From Herpetosiphonaceae bacterium (GTDB taxonomy: Bacteria; Chloroflexota; Chloroflexia; Chloroflexales; Herpetosiphonaceae): a DNA stretch of 59,368 nucleotides. A program made the position numbers and the translations under genes. How positions within the stretch are numbered: the stretch's first letter is position 1; every line of letters begins with the position of its first letter. The stretch lies in NCBI GenBank assembly GCA_013538855.1, contig JABXJS010000188.1, positions 1 to 59,368 on the forward strand. Direction: 5' to 3'. Positions 51,601 to 59,281 of this stretch are shown in pieces. The notes below the pieces were generated by a model that saw only the letters and a program-made list of their open reading frames with translations, ran no database searches and was not told where the DNA came from.

Positions 51601-51854
51601 TTCGTGTCGTCGTCGGGTCGATCGCGCAGCACAGCGAGGATCTGACGGTCGAACCAGCGCGGGATAGCGCAGCGGCGAATCACCTCGGCCTGGCCGGGCT
51701 TGAGCGAGTTCAGCAGCTGCTCGATGGAGATACGCAGGCCATTGCTAATCGCTGGCAGGACGGGCGTGCCACACTCGGGGCAGAACAGCGCCGTTGGGCG
51801 CAGCGGCGTAGCACACTCGGGGCAGCGGCGCTCGGCATCAGAGCCAGTCATCAT
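48624..51854 (-). CDS. Zinc-ribbon, winged-helix, TPR and membrane-domain protein (STAND partner)
   Basis: The 1076-residue protein opens with a zinc ribbon (Cys11, 14, 25, 28). A winged-helix-like segment follows (about 35-160, with AEVIRRCAIPRWFDRQILAV and YNFNTDVRELLLEQ), as found after the ATPase in STAND proteins. TPR-like helical repeats occupy about 190-560, with a membrane helix near 330-350, then about seven membrane helices (570-930) interrupted by a soluble PH-like segment, and further TPRs to the end. It starts inside the last 17 bases of the frameshifted NTPase gene. Together they look like one STAND-type signalling protein split in two. Function unknown. Confidence 0.7.
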   Translation of the reverse strand: MMTGSDAERRCPECATPLRPTALFCPECGTPVLPAISNGLRISIEQLLNSLKPGQAEVIRRCAIPRWFDRQILAVLRDRPDDDTNARILEQLGEYSFVRQVAPGRYNFNTDVRELLLEQWRDRPDDFRPIQQRLLDYFQHQLETHADAERATWLREVTTYGLMLAASPIAKSVDPPSTTPDPALLRFRHAVEEALQSHRLAEAEALLQAAEENSSMLDPRLQSWLSYFRAGLDHADLRFDSARERLEELLEHPALSPELRILSLIRLGDVLVETSAWSAAIRAYKAALALPNLQPNQEAAIHLGLADAYTEIAISSGGWHLPSSRYRPMLRIGYRVFLALVIIPILVLVWVLRRVGTTVPPAMVLVHYQNWWLVRIFRAAREEVLTARKIYRERNDEANIARCTMRLIDNDVQFSLHQSAIKRGRRMLEPDVPIDSYRRARIQVNLAHALGEVGEYAEARQLIDQSLAVLRTLDDVRWIARALTVLGRIQIGQNVPDAALATYREGLELARQTGSVLSRERILYALRAWRRTSHQPLPAVDQLLRDEPSQRFVSRIPSFLLPFIQLGQTVMIPGLLLVAALITPKLQGQTFILADSFLIPGPNVFHFPLSRLIGSGLIMWFVMAAGYTLLGLSVLWRMPLERLERNQPDIIDVHSDHLDYIDPNGTLTQSLRWEDFSRITTIDRCIWRRPLAAFSRTLFTTRSGAQVLVPGTTGWYNSMVALCYRRAQEHNPSVEVKHADTIYMRSPMGWSMLLGLALLGVFIASSNGWIMALTEVLPPSLYAVLNLITYSGLLIFVPIAYWTGVQPLQTSRRFGTERHIPVWLALGGLAAIVAYVLVKDIWHRMPIFGLSLLLMGLYIVFETLYHRGFLRRWSRRLLRLLLSIEVLFLLVISLYTYPVVVREFYKARSEVYRVQDDDTNAAEDQIKSAELEPEGALLGSSSQGSLNEALVQTKNRDWQAAEQLYTGVINNPDLANTNEQAVAYHNLATIQLQQCMRQAVPARCSDLRSVIENEAAALQIFNQALPRSAALQNQAVAHSLLGETDQARELLLQAQSLTTNQQQLDTIAKQLQELEK

Positions 51855-52729
51855 CGCCTGCTTTCGACTGCGAGCGCAGAATATTCTCGGCCAGCATCGC
51901 CAGCAGCTGTGGCTGGCCGGTGCTGGCCTGGAAGAGAGCTTTCACAACACTTTCCTCAATATTGCTCAGGCCACAGCGCTGAATCAAATACTCGCTCACG
52001 TGCTCGAGCTTGAGCAGATCCAGGCCGGTGCGCGCCACCACGCTATCCCACCCAGACGGAGTCGAGGGTGGGCACTTGGCGACCAGCCACCACCACCACA
52101 ACATTGGAGAGCAGCCCCTCGCGAATGCGCGGCAGCAGCTGCGTCACCAGCCAGCTCTCGGCCTCCAGGGTAACTTTATCGTAGGTATCGAAGAAAAAGC
52201 AGAGTGGGCCGCGCTGGGTGAGGGCGCTAAGGCACTCAAAAAACACCCCTGTCAGCCGATCCTGAATGGCCTGACGCACCACAGGACTATCGGTGTTGAG
52301 CACAAACGAGTTATCTTTGATCACCGTGCCGACATCGCCAACGCTGACATTGGCGCTAGAGAACGCATTGTTGGAGCCAAGATCGACGGTGGCCGCTGTG
52401 CTGCCGACCGTCTCCAGCCGCAGCGTCGGCTGCGCCAGCTCGTTGATCGCCTGCGTCAGCGGGTTGAAGATTGGGTCGGCGAAGCTATCGCGGGCGCGGC
52501 GCAGCAGCGTCAGGAAGTCGTAGACGGTGCCGTCGGCGAAGTCGATCTCGACGTTGGGCACTTGGCGGCGCTGGCACTCGGCGCGCATGTACTCGATCGT
52601 CCATGACTTGCCGAGGCCGCCAGGGGCCTCGATGAGCATGACGCGCTTGGGCGTGCCGCCATCAAGGATTTTACCAAACCCGGCGGTCTGTTTCTCGCGA
52701 TCGACGAAAAGTTGAGTCAGGGTAGCCAT
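51838..52729 (-). pseudogene. STAND/NACHT-type NTPase, interrupted by a one-base frameshift
   Basis: The N-terminal part (to the TAG at 52043) is 228 residues, with Walker A GGLGKS (37-42), Walker B LCFFFDTYD (176-184) and AGRQVP (215-220). The family's next segment (WDSVVARTGLDLLKLEHVSE, then YLIQRCGL and a helical tail) is in the +1 frame and ends at 51838. Removing one G from GGG near 52051-52058 restores a continuous 296-residue protein (SVWWDSVV). This may be a sequencing error, a young pseudogene or, less likely, recoding. The FAD oxidoreductase gene lies 46 bases upstream on the same strand, and the TPR protein start overlaps its end. Confidence 0.65.
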
Positions 52730-52775
52730 AGGCAAAAAAGACGGCGCTGACGGGCAGCCCCGAAGCTAAGGCCAA

Positions 52776-53933
52776 TCAGATAACGTTTTGTTCGGCGTGC
52801 AGATTGCCGTGCTTGAAGCGCTCGATGCGCAGCTCGCTGATGTCAATCGAGTGCGCCTGGCCGTCGAGGATCTCCTCGGCGATCAGCAAGCCAGTGGCGG
52901 GCGCATGCATCACGCCGTGGCCGCTGAAGCCGGCGGCGTTGACCCAGTTTGACACAGCGGGCATGCGGCCCAAGATCGGCAGGTGATCGGGCGTGATCTC
53001 GTATGATCCGGCCCACGACTGGCGCTCAGAGAGGCCAGCGCGCTCTAGGATAGGAAAGCGGTTCAGCATCGCCTCAAGCACTGTATCGAGCCAATCCCAG
53101 TCGACCGAGGTGCTATGGGAGGCTGGCTCATCCTTGCGGCTCAGGCCGAGCAGGACATTTTCGTTTTCCTTGCGGATATAGGCACCGGTGGCCATATCGA
53201 TGGTCAGCGGAATGGTGCGCGGCAGAGCTGGGAACGGCTCGGTGACATAGATATTGCGGCGGTAGGGCTTGATCGGCACATCGAGCTGCGCGAGCGCGGC
53301 GACCTCGCCAGCGTAGGGACCAGCGGCGTTAACCACAACATCGCAGGTCCAGCGCTGCTCGGGAGTGCTGACCGCCTGTACCTTGCCGTTGGCGATCTCG
53401 AAGCCAGTGGCGGGCGTGGCGCGCAGCAGGCGCACGCCTAGCTCGCGGGCGCGGGCCAGGTAGCCCATGGCGATGCCGTGGGGATCGACAAAGCCATCGT
53501 CGGGGCAGAAGGTCGCGCCGACCAAGTCGCTGATGTTCAGCTCGGGAATAAAGCTGGCGGCCTCGGTGGGATCAAGCGTTGCGACATTGACGCCAAGCTC
53601 GCGCTGCAGCGCGATAGTTGGCTGATACGCGTGCCATTTTTGGGCATCATTGAACAAAAAGAGATAGCCATATTGATGCAGCTCGGCGTGACCGCCAACT
53701 TCTGTGCTGAAGTGACGAAAGCGCTCGATACTGTACTTTGAGAGCAAGATATTGGTTCGCGATGAAAACTGATGCCGCACACCTGCTGCTGATCGCGCCG
53801 TAGAGCCACTAACCTCAACAGACTCCTTCTCCAAGATCACGACATCGGCACAGCCGCGTGCAGCCAAATGGTAGGCGATCGATGCACCAACGATCCCGGC
53901 ACCAATAATTACGACCTGGGCATGTTCGGCCAT
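52776..53933 (-). CDS. FAD-dependent oxidoreductase, sarcosine oxidase beta-like
   Basis: The 385-residue protein has an N-terminal FAD site (VVIIGAGIVGASIAYHLA, residues 7-24), the STARSAAGVRHQF segment, and the C-terminal GFSGHGVMHAPATGLLIAEE contact. These place it with sarcosine oxidase beta/glycine oxidase/DAO enzymes acting on secondary amines or amino acids. No alpha, gamma or delta sarcosine oxidase subunits are nearby, so it may be a monomeric enzyme. It has an extended -10 promoter 33 bases upstream. The STAND module follows on the same strand. Confidence 0.88.
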   Translation of the reverse strand: MAEHAQVVIIGAGIVGASIAYHLAARGCADVVILEKESVEVSGSTARSAAGVRHQFSSRTNILLSKYSIERFRHFSTEVGGHAELHQYGYLFLFNDAQKWHAYQPTIALQRELGVNVATLDPTEAASFIPELNISDLVGATFCPDDGFVDPHGIAMGYLARARELGVRLLRATPATGFEIANGKVQAVSTPEQRWTCDVVVNAAGPYAGEVAALAQLDVPIKPYRRNIYVTEPFPALPRTIPLTIDMATGAYIRKENENVLLGLSRKDEPASHSTSVDWDWLDTVLEAMLNRFPILERAGLSERQSWAGSYEITPDHLPILGRMPAVSNWVNAAGFSGHGVMHAPATGLLIAEEILDGQAHSIDISELRIERFKHGNLHAEQNVI

Positions 53934-53965
53934 TGCAGTTTCCTTTGCGCTATGTGGTGGTCTCT

Positions 53966-53974
53966 ATTGTACCA
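53966..53974 (-). promoter_or_regulatory. Extended -10 promoter of the oxidoreductase gene
   Basis: Minus-strand TGG-TACAAT (53974-53966), 33 bases before the ATG; -35 weak. Confidence 0.5.
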
Positions 53975-54132
53975 AACTCAGGCCGCCACAGCGAGCCTAG
54001 ACCGATGATGGCACACGCTTTGCTTTACCAGATTGTAGCTGAAGATGGCTGGGCTGTGGAGATCAGGCAACCTGGAATAAATCGGCAAGACCCAGCTAAA
54101 CCACCCCAACAATGAACAAAGGAGACGATACT

Positions 54133-55401
54133 ATGACAACCACCGTCGTTGGTGTATTTCAAACCGAACAATCGGCTCAAACTGCGGTCAACAACCTGCG
54201 CGACATGGGTGTGCCCCTTGAGGATATCTCGGTGATTGCGCGTCCGCAGGGCGATATCTACAACGAGCGCGGTGAGGTGATCAACGTCACCGACGAGCAC
54301 ATGACTGCTGGCGAAGGTCTAACCGTTGGCGCGGTCTGGGGCGGTCTCGTTGGTCTTGCAGCGCTGGCGCTGCCAGGCATTGGCCCGCTCGTGACCAGCA
54401 ATATCTTTACAGCGGCGCTGACCGGCGCGGTGGCTGGCGCGGCCACTGGCGGCATCGCGGGGGCCTTGATCGACGCGGCGAGCGTGCCGGAAGAGCACGC
54501 CAATGTTTACGCTGAGCGCGTGCACGCTGGCAGCACGCTGGTAACGGCACAGGTTGACGACAGCCTAGCCGCCCGCGCCCGCTCGGTACTGCACACCGCT
54601 GGCGCAGAGCGCTTCGACTGGAACAGCAGCACTCCGGGCGCGGGCATAGACAGCGATAGCGAGAACTACGCCGAAAGCTCGAAGGTCGGCACCGTCGGCG
54701 GCGGCACTGTTGGGGCCATGACCGGCGCGGCGATGGGCGCGGCGGGCGGCCCGGTCGGCGCGGTGGTCGGCGGCATCGCCGGTGCAGCGGTCGGCGGCAC
54801 CGTCGGCGCAGTTGGCGATACAGTTGGCGAAGCGACCGAGGATGCCTACGTCAACGACTACGAGCGCGACACAACCAACGTCGCCCCTGCCGACCGCTCA
54901 GTCCCGCGCCAGACTGATCGACCAACAATGATGACTGGAGCCGACGCCGACCTGAACCGTCTCGACGAGGCGGGCTACGTGGCCGGTGGCCTCAACCGCG
55001 ATAACGACAGCCCCGCGGAAGACTATGCCGAAAGCTCGAAGGTGGGCACCGTCGGCGGCGGCACAGCGGGAGCGGTCACTGGTGCGGCGATGGGCGCGGC
55101 GGGCGGCCCGGTCGGCGCGGTGGTTGGCGGCATCGCCGGCGCAGCAGTCGGCGGCACGATCGGCGCGGCTGGCGATACGCTCGGCGAAGAGGCGCAGGAC
55201 AGCATGGATGCAACCACCACGCCTAACCGCGCGCTCAACACCACGCCAGATCAGACGCGCAGCGTTGGCGACTACACCCGCAATGACAGCCGCGACCTCG
55301 GCGACAAAGCCAAAGACAAGCTCGCCGACGCCGGCAACGCTGTCGAGCGCGGACTCAACACCGACATTGATCGTGATGGCGACATTGGCCGCCGCGGCTA
55401 G
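54133..55401 (+). CDS. Glycine-zipper protein with stress-protein (YflT-like) N-terminus
   Basis: The 422-residue protein begins with a general-stress-protein 17M/YflT-like domain (VVGVFQTEQSAQTAVNNL, VPLEDISVIAR). A membrane-prone glycine-zipper region follows, then two near-identical ~60-residue zipper repeats (AESSKVGTVGGGT, then GAAMGAAGGPVGAVVGGIAG) spaced 119 residues apart and joined by polar linkers. Glycine zippers insert in or pack against membranes. The C-terminus is polar and Asp-rich. AAGGAG lies nine bases before the ATG. It is monocistronic with a strong terminator. A role in envelope stress is inference. Confidence 0.8.
   Translation: MTTTVVGVFQTEQSAQTAVNNLRDMGVPLEDISVIARPQGDIYNERGEVINVTDEHMTAGEGLTVGAVWGGLVGLAALALPGIGPLVTSNIFTAALTGAVAGAATGGIAGALIDAASVPEEHANVYAERVHAGSTLVTAQVDDSLAARARSVLHTAGAERFDWNSSTPGAGIDSDSENYAESSKVGTVGGGTVGAMTGAAMGAAGGPVGAVVGGIAGAAVGGTVGAVGDTVGEATEDAYVNDYERDTTNVAPADRSVPRQTDRPTMMTGADADLNRLDEAGYVAGGLNRDNDSPAEDYAESSKVGTVGGGTAGAVTGAAMGAAGGPVGAVVGGIAGAAVGGTIGAAGDTLGEEAQDSMDATTTPNRALNTTPDQTRSVGDYTRNDSRDLGDKAKDKLADAGNAVERGLNTDIDRDGDIGRRG
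54727..55124 (+). repeat. Internal 41-bp identical repeat within the glycine-zipper gene
   Basis: Positions 54727-54767 and 55084-55124 are identical, within longer (~175-bp) near-identical segments starting near 54658 and 55016. Offset 357 bases, exactly 119 codons, so recombination between copies would keep the frame. Confidence 0.85.
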
Positions 55402-55422
55402 TGCCTACGTCCACAAACCCTG

Positions 55423-55464
55423 GGCCGCCCATCAACCGTATTGATGGGCGGCCTTGCTTTTAAT
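55423..55464 (+). terminator. Terminator of the glycine-zipper gene
   Basis: Perfect 13-bp stem (GGCCGCCCATCAA/TTGATGGGCGGCC), 5-base loop, tail TTGCTTTTAATG. Confidence 0.88.
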
Positions 55465-55487
55465 GTTTGAGCGACAGCGGCCAGCAG

Positions 55488-56690
55488 CTAGCTGCGCAGC
55501 GAGCGCCAGACATCGCGCAGGCTCAGACGGCCGTTGATACGCTCAAGGCCAGTGCGCACAATCCGGCCAGCCAAGAGCATAATCAGCCCAGCCGCAATCC
55601 AGAGCCACACAACCAGCGCAACGACCTGCCACAGTGGCACGGCGGTGGCCAACACACGCTGCACCAGGGTGATGGGGGCCGTGTACGGGATGATCGAGAA
55701 GATCGTGGCCAGCCAGCCATTGGGGCTGCGCACGAGCAGCGGCAAAAACCAGAGCGGCAATGTTGACAGCAGCGTCACAATGCCAGTGAGCTGCTGCCCC
55801 TCCTGCACGCTGCTCACCGCCGCGCCGATGGCCGCAAGCGTGCCAGCGATGATAAAGTAGGTGGGCACAAATACCGCCAGACCGATCCAGAGCACCGCTG
55901 GCGACAACCCCTGCTCGCCGATCACACCAAGCTGCGTGGCCGCAATGATCGCTAGCGCCACCGCGCCGCCAGACCAGATCAGCAGCTGCGTGAGCGCGAG
56001 CGCACCAAGGCCGATAATCTTGCCGGCCATCAGCTGCTCCGGCGAAAGCGAGCTGGCCAGAATTTCGATGATACGATTCTCCTTCTCTTCGGCGATCGAG
56101 GTCATCAAGTACGAGCCGCCGGCAAACGTTGCGCCAAGCAGAATAAAGCCAAACACCAGCGGCACCACCAAGCTCAGCGTCGGGCTGTGGCGCGCGGCCG
56201 GTGGCGCATCAAGAATCACCGAATTAAGCTGTGTGATCGGCTCAATCACGCGTGGGTTGGCTTCGTCGATCAGGTTGTACGCGACGGCGGCGCGCAGCAA
56301 CGTGTTAAAGTACTGCTCGGCCAGCGTCGAGACCGACTGGAGCGCATAGGCGTTGACCTTGCCAGTGGCCAGATAATCGGCAGGAATAAGAAACAGCACA
56401 TCGATCGAGGCCGACTGGAGCGCAGCGGTACCCGCCTCCAGATCGGTGTAGCGCTGCATGGTCACAGACCCAAGCGTTGTTTCCCAATCTAAGGTCGGGG
56501 GTGCGATGTCGAGCAAGCTCGACTGATCGACATAGCCAATCGTCTTCACCTGTGAGCCAACGAGCAGCAGCACCACGACAAGACCAAACACGAGCAGCAG
56601 CACAATCGGCATCACAAATGTCGCCGCCAGAAAGCCGCGGCGACGAAAGTGCTGCCAGTACTCGTGGCGCGCAACGATCCATACCTTCAT
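55488..56690 (-). CDS. ABC-2 type (NatB/YhaP-like) transporter permease
   Basis: The 400-residue protein has one helix near the N-terminus (FVMPIVLLLVFGLVVVLLLV), a ~160-residue extracytoplasmic domain, then five or six C-terminal helices. The cytoplasmic motif ENRIIEILASSLSPEQLMAGKIIG is typical of ABC-2 exporters related to sodium exporter NatB. No partner ATPase gene is next to it; upstream are a lipoprotein and an amidohydrolase on the same strand. The substrate is unknown. Confidence 0.85.
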   Translation of the reverse strand: MKVWIVARHEYWQHFRRRGFLAATFVMPIVLLLVFGLVVVLLLVGSQVKTIGYVDQSSLLDIAPPTLDWETTLGSVTMQRYTDLEAGTAALQSASIDVLFLIPADYLATGKVNAYALQSVSTLAEQYFNTLLRAAVAYNLIDEANPRVIEPITQLNSVILDAPPAARHSPTLSLVVPLVFGFILLGATFAGGSYLMTSIAEEKENRIIEILASSLSPEQLMAGKIIGLGALALTQLLIWSGGAVALAIIAATQLGVIGEQGLSPAVLWIGLAVFVPTYFIIAGTLAAIGAAVSSVQEGQQLTGIVTLLSTLPLWFLPLLVRSPNGWLATIFSIIPYTAPITLVQRVLATAVPLWQVVALVVWLWIAAGLIMLLAGRIVRTGLERINGRLSLRDVWRSLRS

Positions 56691-56700
56691 GCATCACCTT

Positions 56701-57360
56701 CTAGGGCGACAGTCTGCGCAGTGCCGCAGCATCTACCGTCAGACTCGCCTCCATGGGCTGTTTGAAAAGGTCAACGAAGTCGGGCCACAGCTGCGTAGGA
56801 GCCAGCCACGACTGTAAGATTAACACACCAGCGTCGGTCTGCTCAAGGCTCACCTCAATCGTAGTGGGCGTGCCAGTGAGCGTAGCTGTGCCACGCAGCA
56901 CATAGCGCCCAGTCGCTGGATCGCTGGCGGCGCTGAAATCCGGCGCTTGAACCAGATATGGATCGAGCAGGCTATTTTTAATCTCCTCAACGATCTGAGC
57001 CTGGCGTGTGGCCGAGAGCGGCTCATCAAGCAGCGCCAGCGAGAGCAAATAGCGGGCTGTCGCATTAAACGCGGTCGCTGTCACCCCGACGCCCTCGGGC
57101 AGCGCACGGCGATTCCAGTTCTCGGGCAGCTCGATGGTGAAGCCGCCGCGGGCATCGCGATAGAGCACAAACGTTGGCGACAGCGGCGTCGTTGGCGTTG
57201 GTGGCAGCGGGCTAGGCACAGGCGTGTCCGTCGTCTTAGGCGGCGGTGCGGCCTGGGCCACAGGCGGTGGCGTCGCGCTCGGCACAGGCGTGGTGGGCGA
57301 TGACTGCGCGCCGCAGGCGGTCAGCAGCACAGCCAGCAACAGCAGGATACGCTTCATCAT
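56701..57360 (-). CDS. Secreted lipoprotein of unknown function
   Basis: The 219-residue protein has a lipoprotein signal (LLLLAVLLTACG, Cys16), a Pro/Thr-rich linker to about residue 63 and a folded domain starting YRDARGGFTIELPENWNRR, like PsbP/DUF1795-type lipoproteins. It is probably anchored outside the membrane. The start ATGATG overlaps the amidohydrolase stop, and the ABC permease starts 10 bases after its stop, so the three are likely co-transcribed. Confidence 0.8.
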   Translation of the reverse strand: MMKRILLLLAVLLTACGAQSSPTTPVPSATPPPVAQAAPPPKTTDTPVPSPLPPTPTTPLSPTFVLYRDARGGFTIELPENWNRRALPEGVGVTATAFNATARYLLSLALLDEPLSATRQAQIVEEIKNSLLDPYLVQAPDFSAASDPATGRYVLRGTATLTGTPTTIEVSLEQTDAGVLILQSWLAPTQLWPDFVDLFKQPMEASLTVDAAALRRLSP

Positions 57361-59009
57361 CCGCGCTCCATGACCGCCATGCCGCCCACAAAGGTGTAGT
57401 CAACCTGGACATCGGCCAGATCAGCCGGGTCAGCGGCGCTAAGATCACGGTCAACGACGATCACATCGGCCAGCTTGCCAGCGGTCAGCGTGCCTTTCTG
57501 CGCCAGCTCGCCGGAGGCAATCGCCGGCCCGACAGTGTAGCCCCAGAGCGCCTCATCGAGGCTTAGGCGCTGCTCGGGATACCAGCCGCCGCTGGGAACC
57601 CCGCCGCGCTGCTGGCGTGTGACCGCCGCGTGGATACCCCACCATGGATTCCAAGACTCAACCGGCGCATCGGAGCCACAGGCCAGCACAACACCGGCGT
57701 CAATCAGGGTGCGCCAGGCGTAGGCATAGCGGCTGCGCTCGCCCCACAGTTGATCGGCAACAACCATGTCGGCGGTGGCGTGGACAGGCTGCACCGATGC
57801 GATCACGCCCAGCTCGGCAAAGCGCCGCACATCGTGGGGGTTGACGATCTGAGCGTGCTCGATGCGGTTCGGGATCTGGGCCATGTAGGCGGGCTGCTGA
57901 TCGGGCTGGCGCGGCCCGCTGGCCGACGTGATCGGCAGATGGAAGCGCAGGGCCTGATCGATCGCATTGAGCACATTGCGGTTCGCCGCATCGCCGATGG
58001 CGTGCACGGTCACGCTAATCCCGTGGGCGATAGCGCGCGCCACCAGCCGATCCAGCTCAGCTGGCTCGAACATCGCCATGCCGTAGGATGCAGGATCATC
58101 GAGCGCCATGCCCTCGTACGGCTCGAGCATATGTGCGGTGGCTGAGCCAAGCGAGCCATCGCTGAAGATCTTCACGCCGCCGATGCGCAGCCACTCGTCG
58201 CCGATGCCTGAGCGCAGGCCAAGCGCGATGGCGGCATCGAGACCGCCGAGGTGCAGGTGGTGCAGCACGCGCATATTCAGCTCGCCGCGATGGTAGAGCG
58301 CGCCAACCGCAGCCATGCAGTCAGGGCCTTCGGGGGCGTGAACGCTGGTGATGCCAGCAGCCAGCAGATCGTGGATCAGCGCGGTGATGGTGCGCTGATC
58401 GTCGGCGGCAGTGGGCGTAGGAATAAGGCGCTGAACCAGCTGGATAGCATGCTCGAACAGCATGCCGCTCAGCTCGCCGCTGGCGCTGCGGCCAAGGCTG
58501 CCGCCAGGCGGGTCGGCGGAGTCAGCGGCGAGGCCAGCGAGCTGCAGCGCGGCTGTATTGCAGCAGGCCGAGTGCAGATCCTTGCGCGACAGCAGGGCTG
58601 GCCGACCACCAGTCACCTGATCGAGATCGGCGGCGGTGGGCCAGCGATGGTTCCACAGCGAGTGATCCCAGCCGTAGCCGAGCACCCAGGCCTGCGGCGG
58701 CAGGCTGGCCGCGTGCACACGTACGCGCTCCAGCGCCTCGGCCAAGCTCGCAGCACCCTCGAGATTAACCTGCGCCGCCATCCGCGCCGTCCACAGCAGG
58801 TGAATATGGGCATCGCACAGCCCGGGCAGAGCCGAACGCCCGGCAAGATCGATGATCTCATAGCCAGGCCGGGCGGCAGCGCGCACCTGCGCGGCATCAC
58901 CGACGGCGGCAATGCGGCCAGCGCGGATCAGCACAGCCTGTGCAGTAGGCAGCGCCGGATCGAGCGTCACAATTGAACCATTGAACAAAACAATATCAGG
59001 AGTTGGCAT
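57357..59009 (-). CDS. YtcJ-like metal-dependent amidohydrolase
   Basis: From the ATG at 59009 the product is 550 residues. It has an N-terminal beta part (IVLFNGSIVTLDPALPTAQA), the metal motif CDAHIHLLW, HAIGDAANRNVLNAI, and GSDAPVESWNPWWGIHAAV with the final metal Asp. This is the amidohydrolase-3/YtcJ group, which hydrolyses amides or related bonds, exact substrate unknown. GAGGG lies eight bases upstream; the frame extends further but that start is weaker. It heads an operon with the lipoprotein and ABC permease. Confidence 0.9.
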   Translation of the reverse strand: MPTPDIVLFNGSIVTLDPALPTAQAVLIRAGRIAAVGDAAQVRAAARPGYEIIDLAGRSALPGLCDAHIHLLWTARMAAQVNLEGAASLAEALERVRVHAASLPPQAWVLGYGWDHSLWNHRWPTAADLDQVTGGRPALLSRKDLHSACCNTAALQLAGLAADSADPPGGSLGRSASGELSGMLFEHAIQLVQRLIPTPTAADDQRTITALIHDLLAAGITSVHAPEGPDCMAAVGALYHRGELNMRVLHHLHLGGLDAAIALGLRSGIGDEWLRIGGVKIFSDGSLGSATAHMLEPYEGMALDDPASYGMAMFEPAELDRLVARAIAHGISVTVHAIGDAANRNVLNAIDQALRFHLPITSASGPRQPDQQPAYMAQIPNRIEHAQIVNPHDVRRFAELGVIASVQPVHATADMVVADQLWGERSRYAYAWRTLIDAGVVLACGSDAPVESWNPWWGIHAAVTRQQRGGVPSGGWYPEQRLSLDEALWGYTVGPAIASGELAQKGTLTAGKLADVIVVDRDLSAADPADLADVQVDYTFVGGMAVMERG

Positions 59010-59202
59010 GGAGTCAGCCCTCAGCATCTAACCCCACCAGAGCGGCGGGTGAAGAATCGGCGACGGAGATCGCCAGCACCATTGTATCAAAGATGCTGGC
59101 TGGCACTTATCTTGCTTGGATAATGAGAGCAGAAGCAAACCGCTGTGGCAGAAGCAGAACAGCCACAGACGCAACCAACACCTAATTATAAGGAGGAACT
59201 CA

Positions 59203-59280
59203 ATGGCAGTTAAACGCGGCGGAGGCGCACTAGCGGCGCTGGCACTTGCAGGACTAGCGTATCTATGGAAGAATCAGTAG
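59203..59280 (+). CDS. 25-residue hydrophobic membrane peptide
   Basis: An ATG with an excellent AAGGAGG site six bases upstream opens a 25-codon frame: a basic start (MAVKRGGG), a hydrophobic stretch (ALAALALAGLAYLW) and a short polar end (KNQ). It looks like a single-helix small membrane protein. A possible -10 GATAAT lies at 59119-59124. No homolog is known to me. It ends one base before the opposing stop of the following partial gene. Confidence 0.55.
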   Translation: MAVKRGGGALAALALAGLAYLWKNQ

Positions 59281-59281
59281 A

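Noticed and set aside
52043-52065. Programmed +1 frameshift in the STAND NTPase
   Set aside because: No slippery or slow-codon context fits: neither GGA TAG nor TGG GTG allows good +1 re-pairing, and deletion of one G restores the family sequence, so an indel or read error is simpler.
55488-59009. Complete ABC exporter operon
   Set aside because: Only a permease is present; no ATPase gene lies within the operon or beside it.
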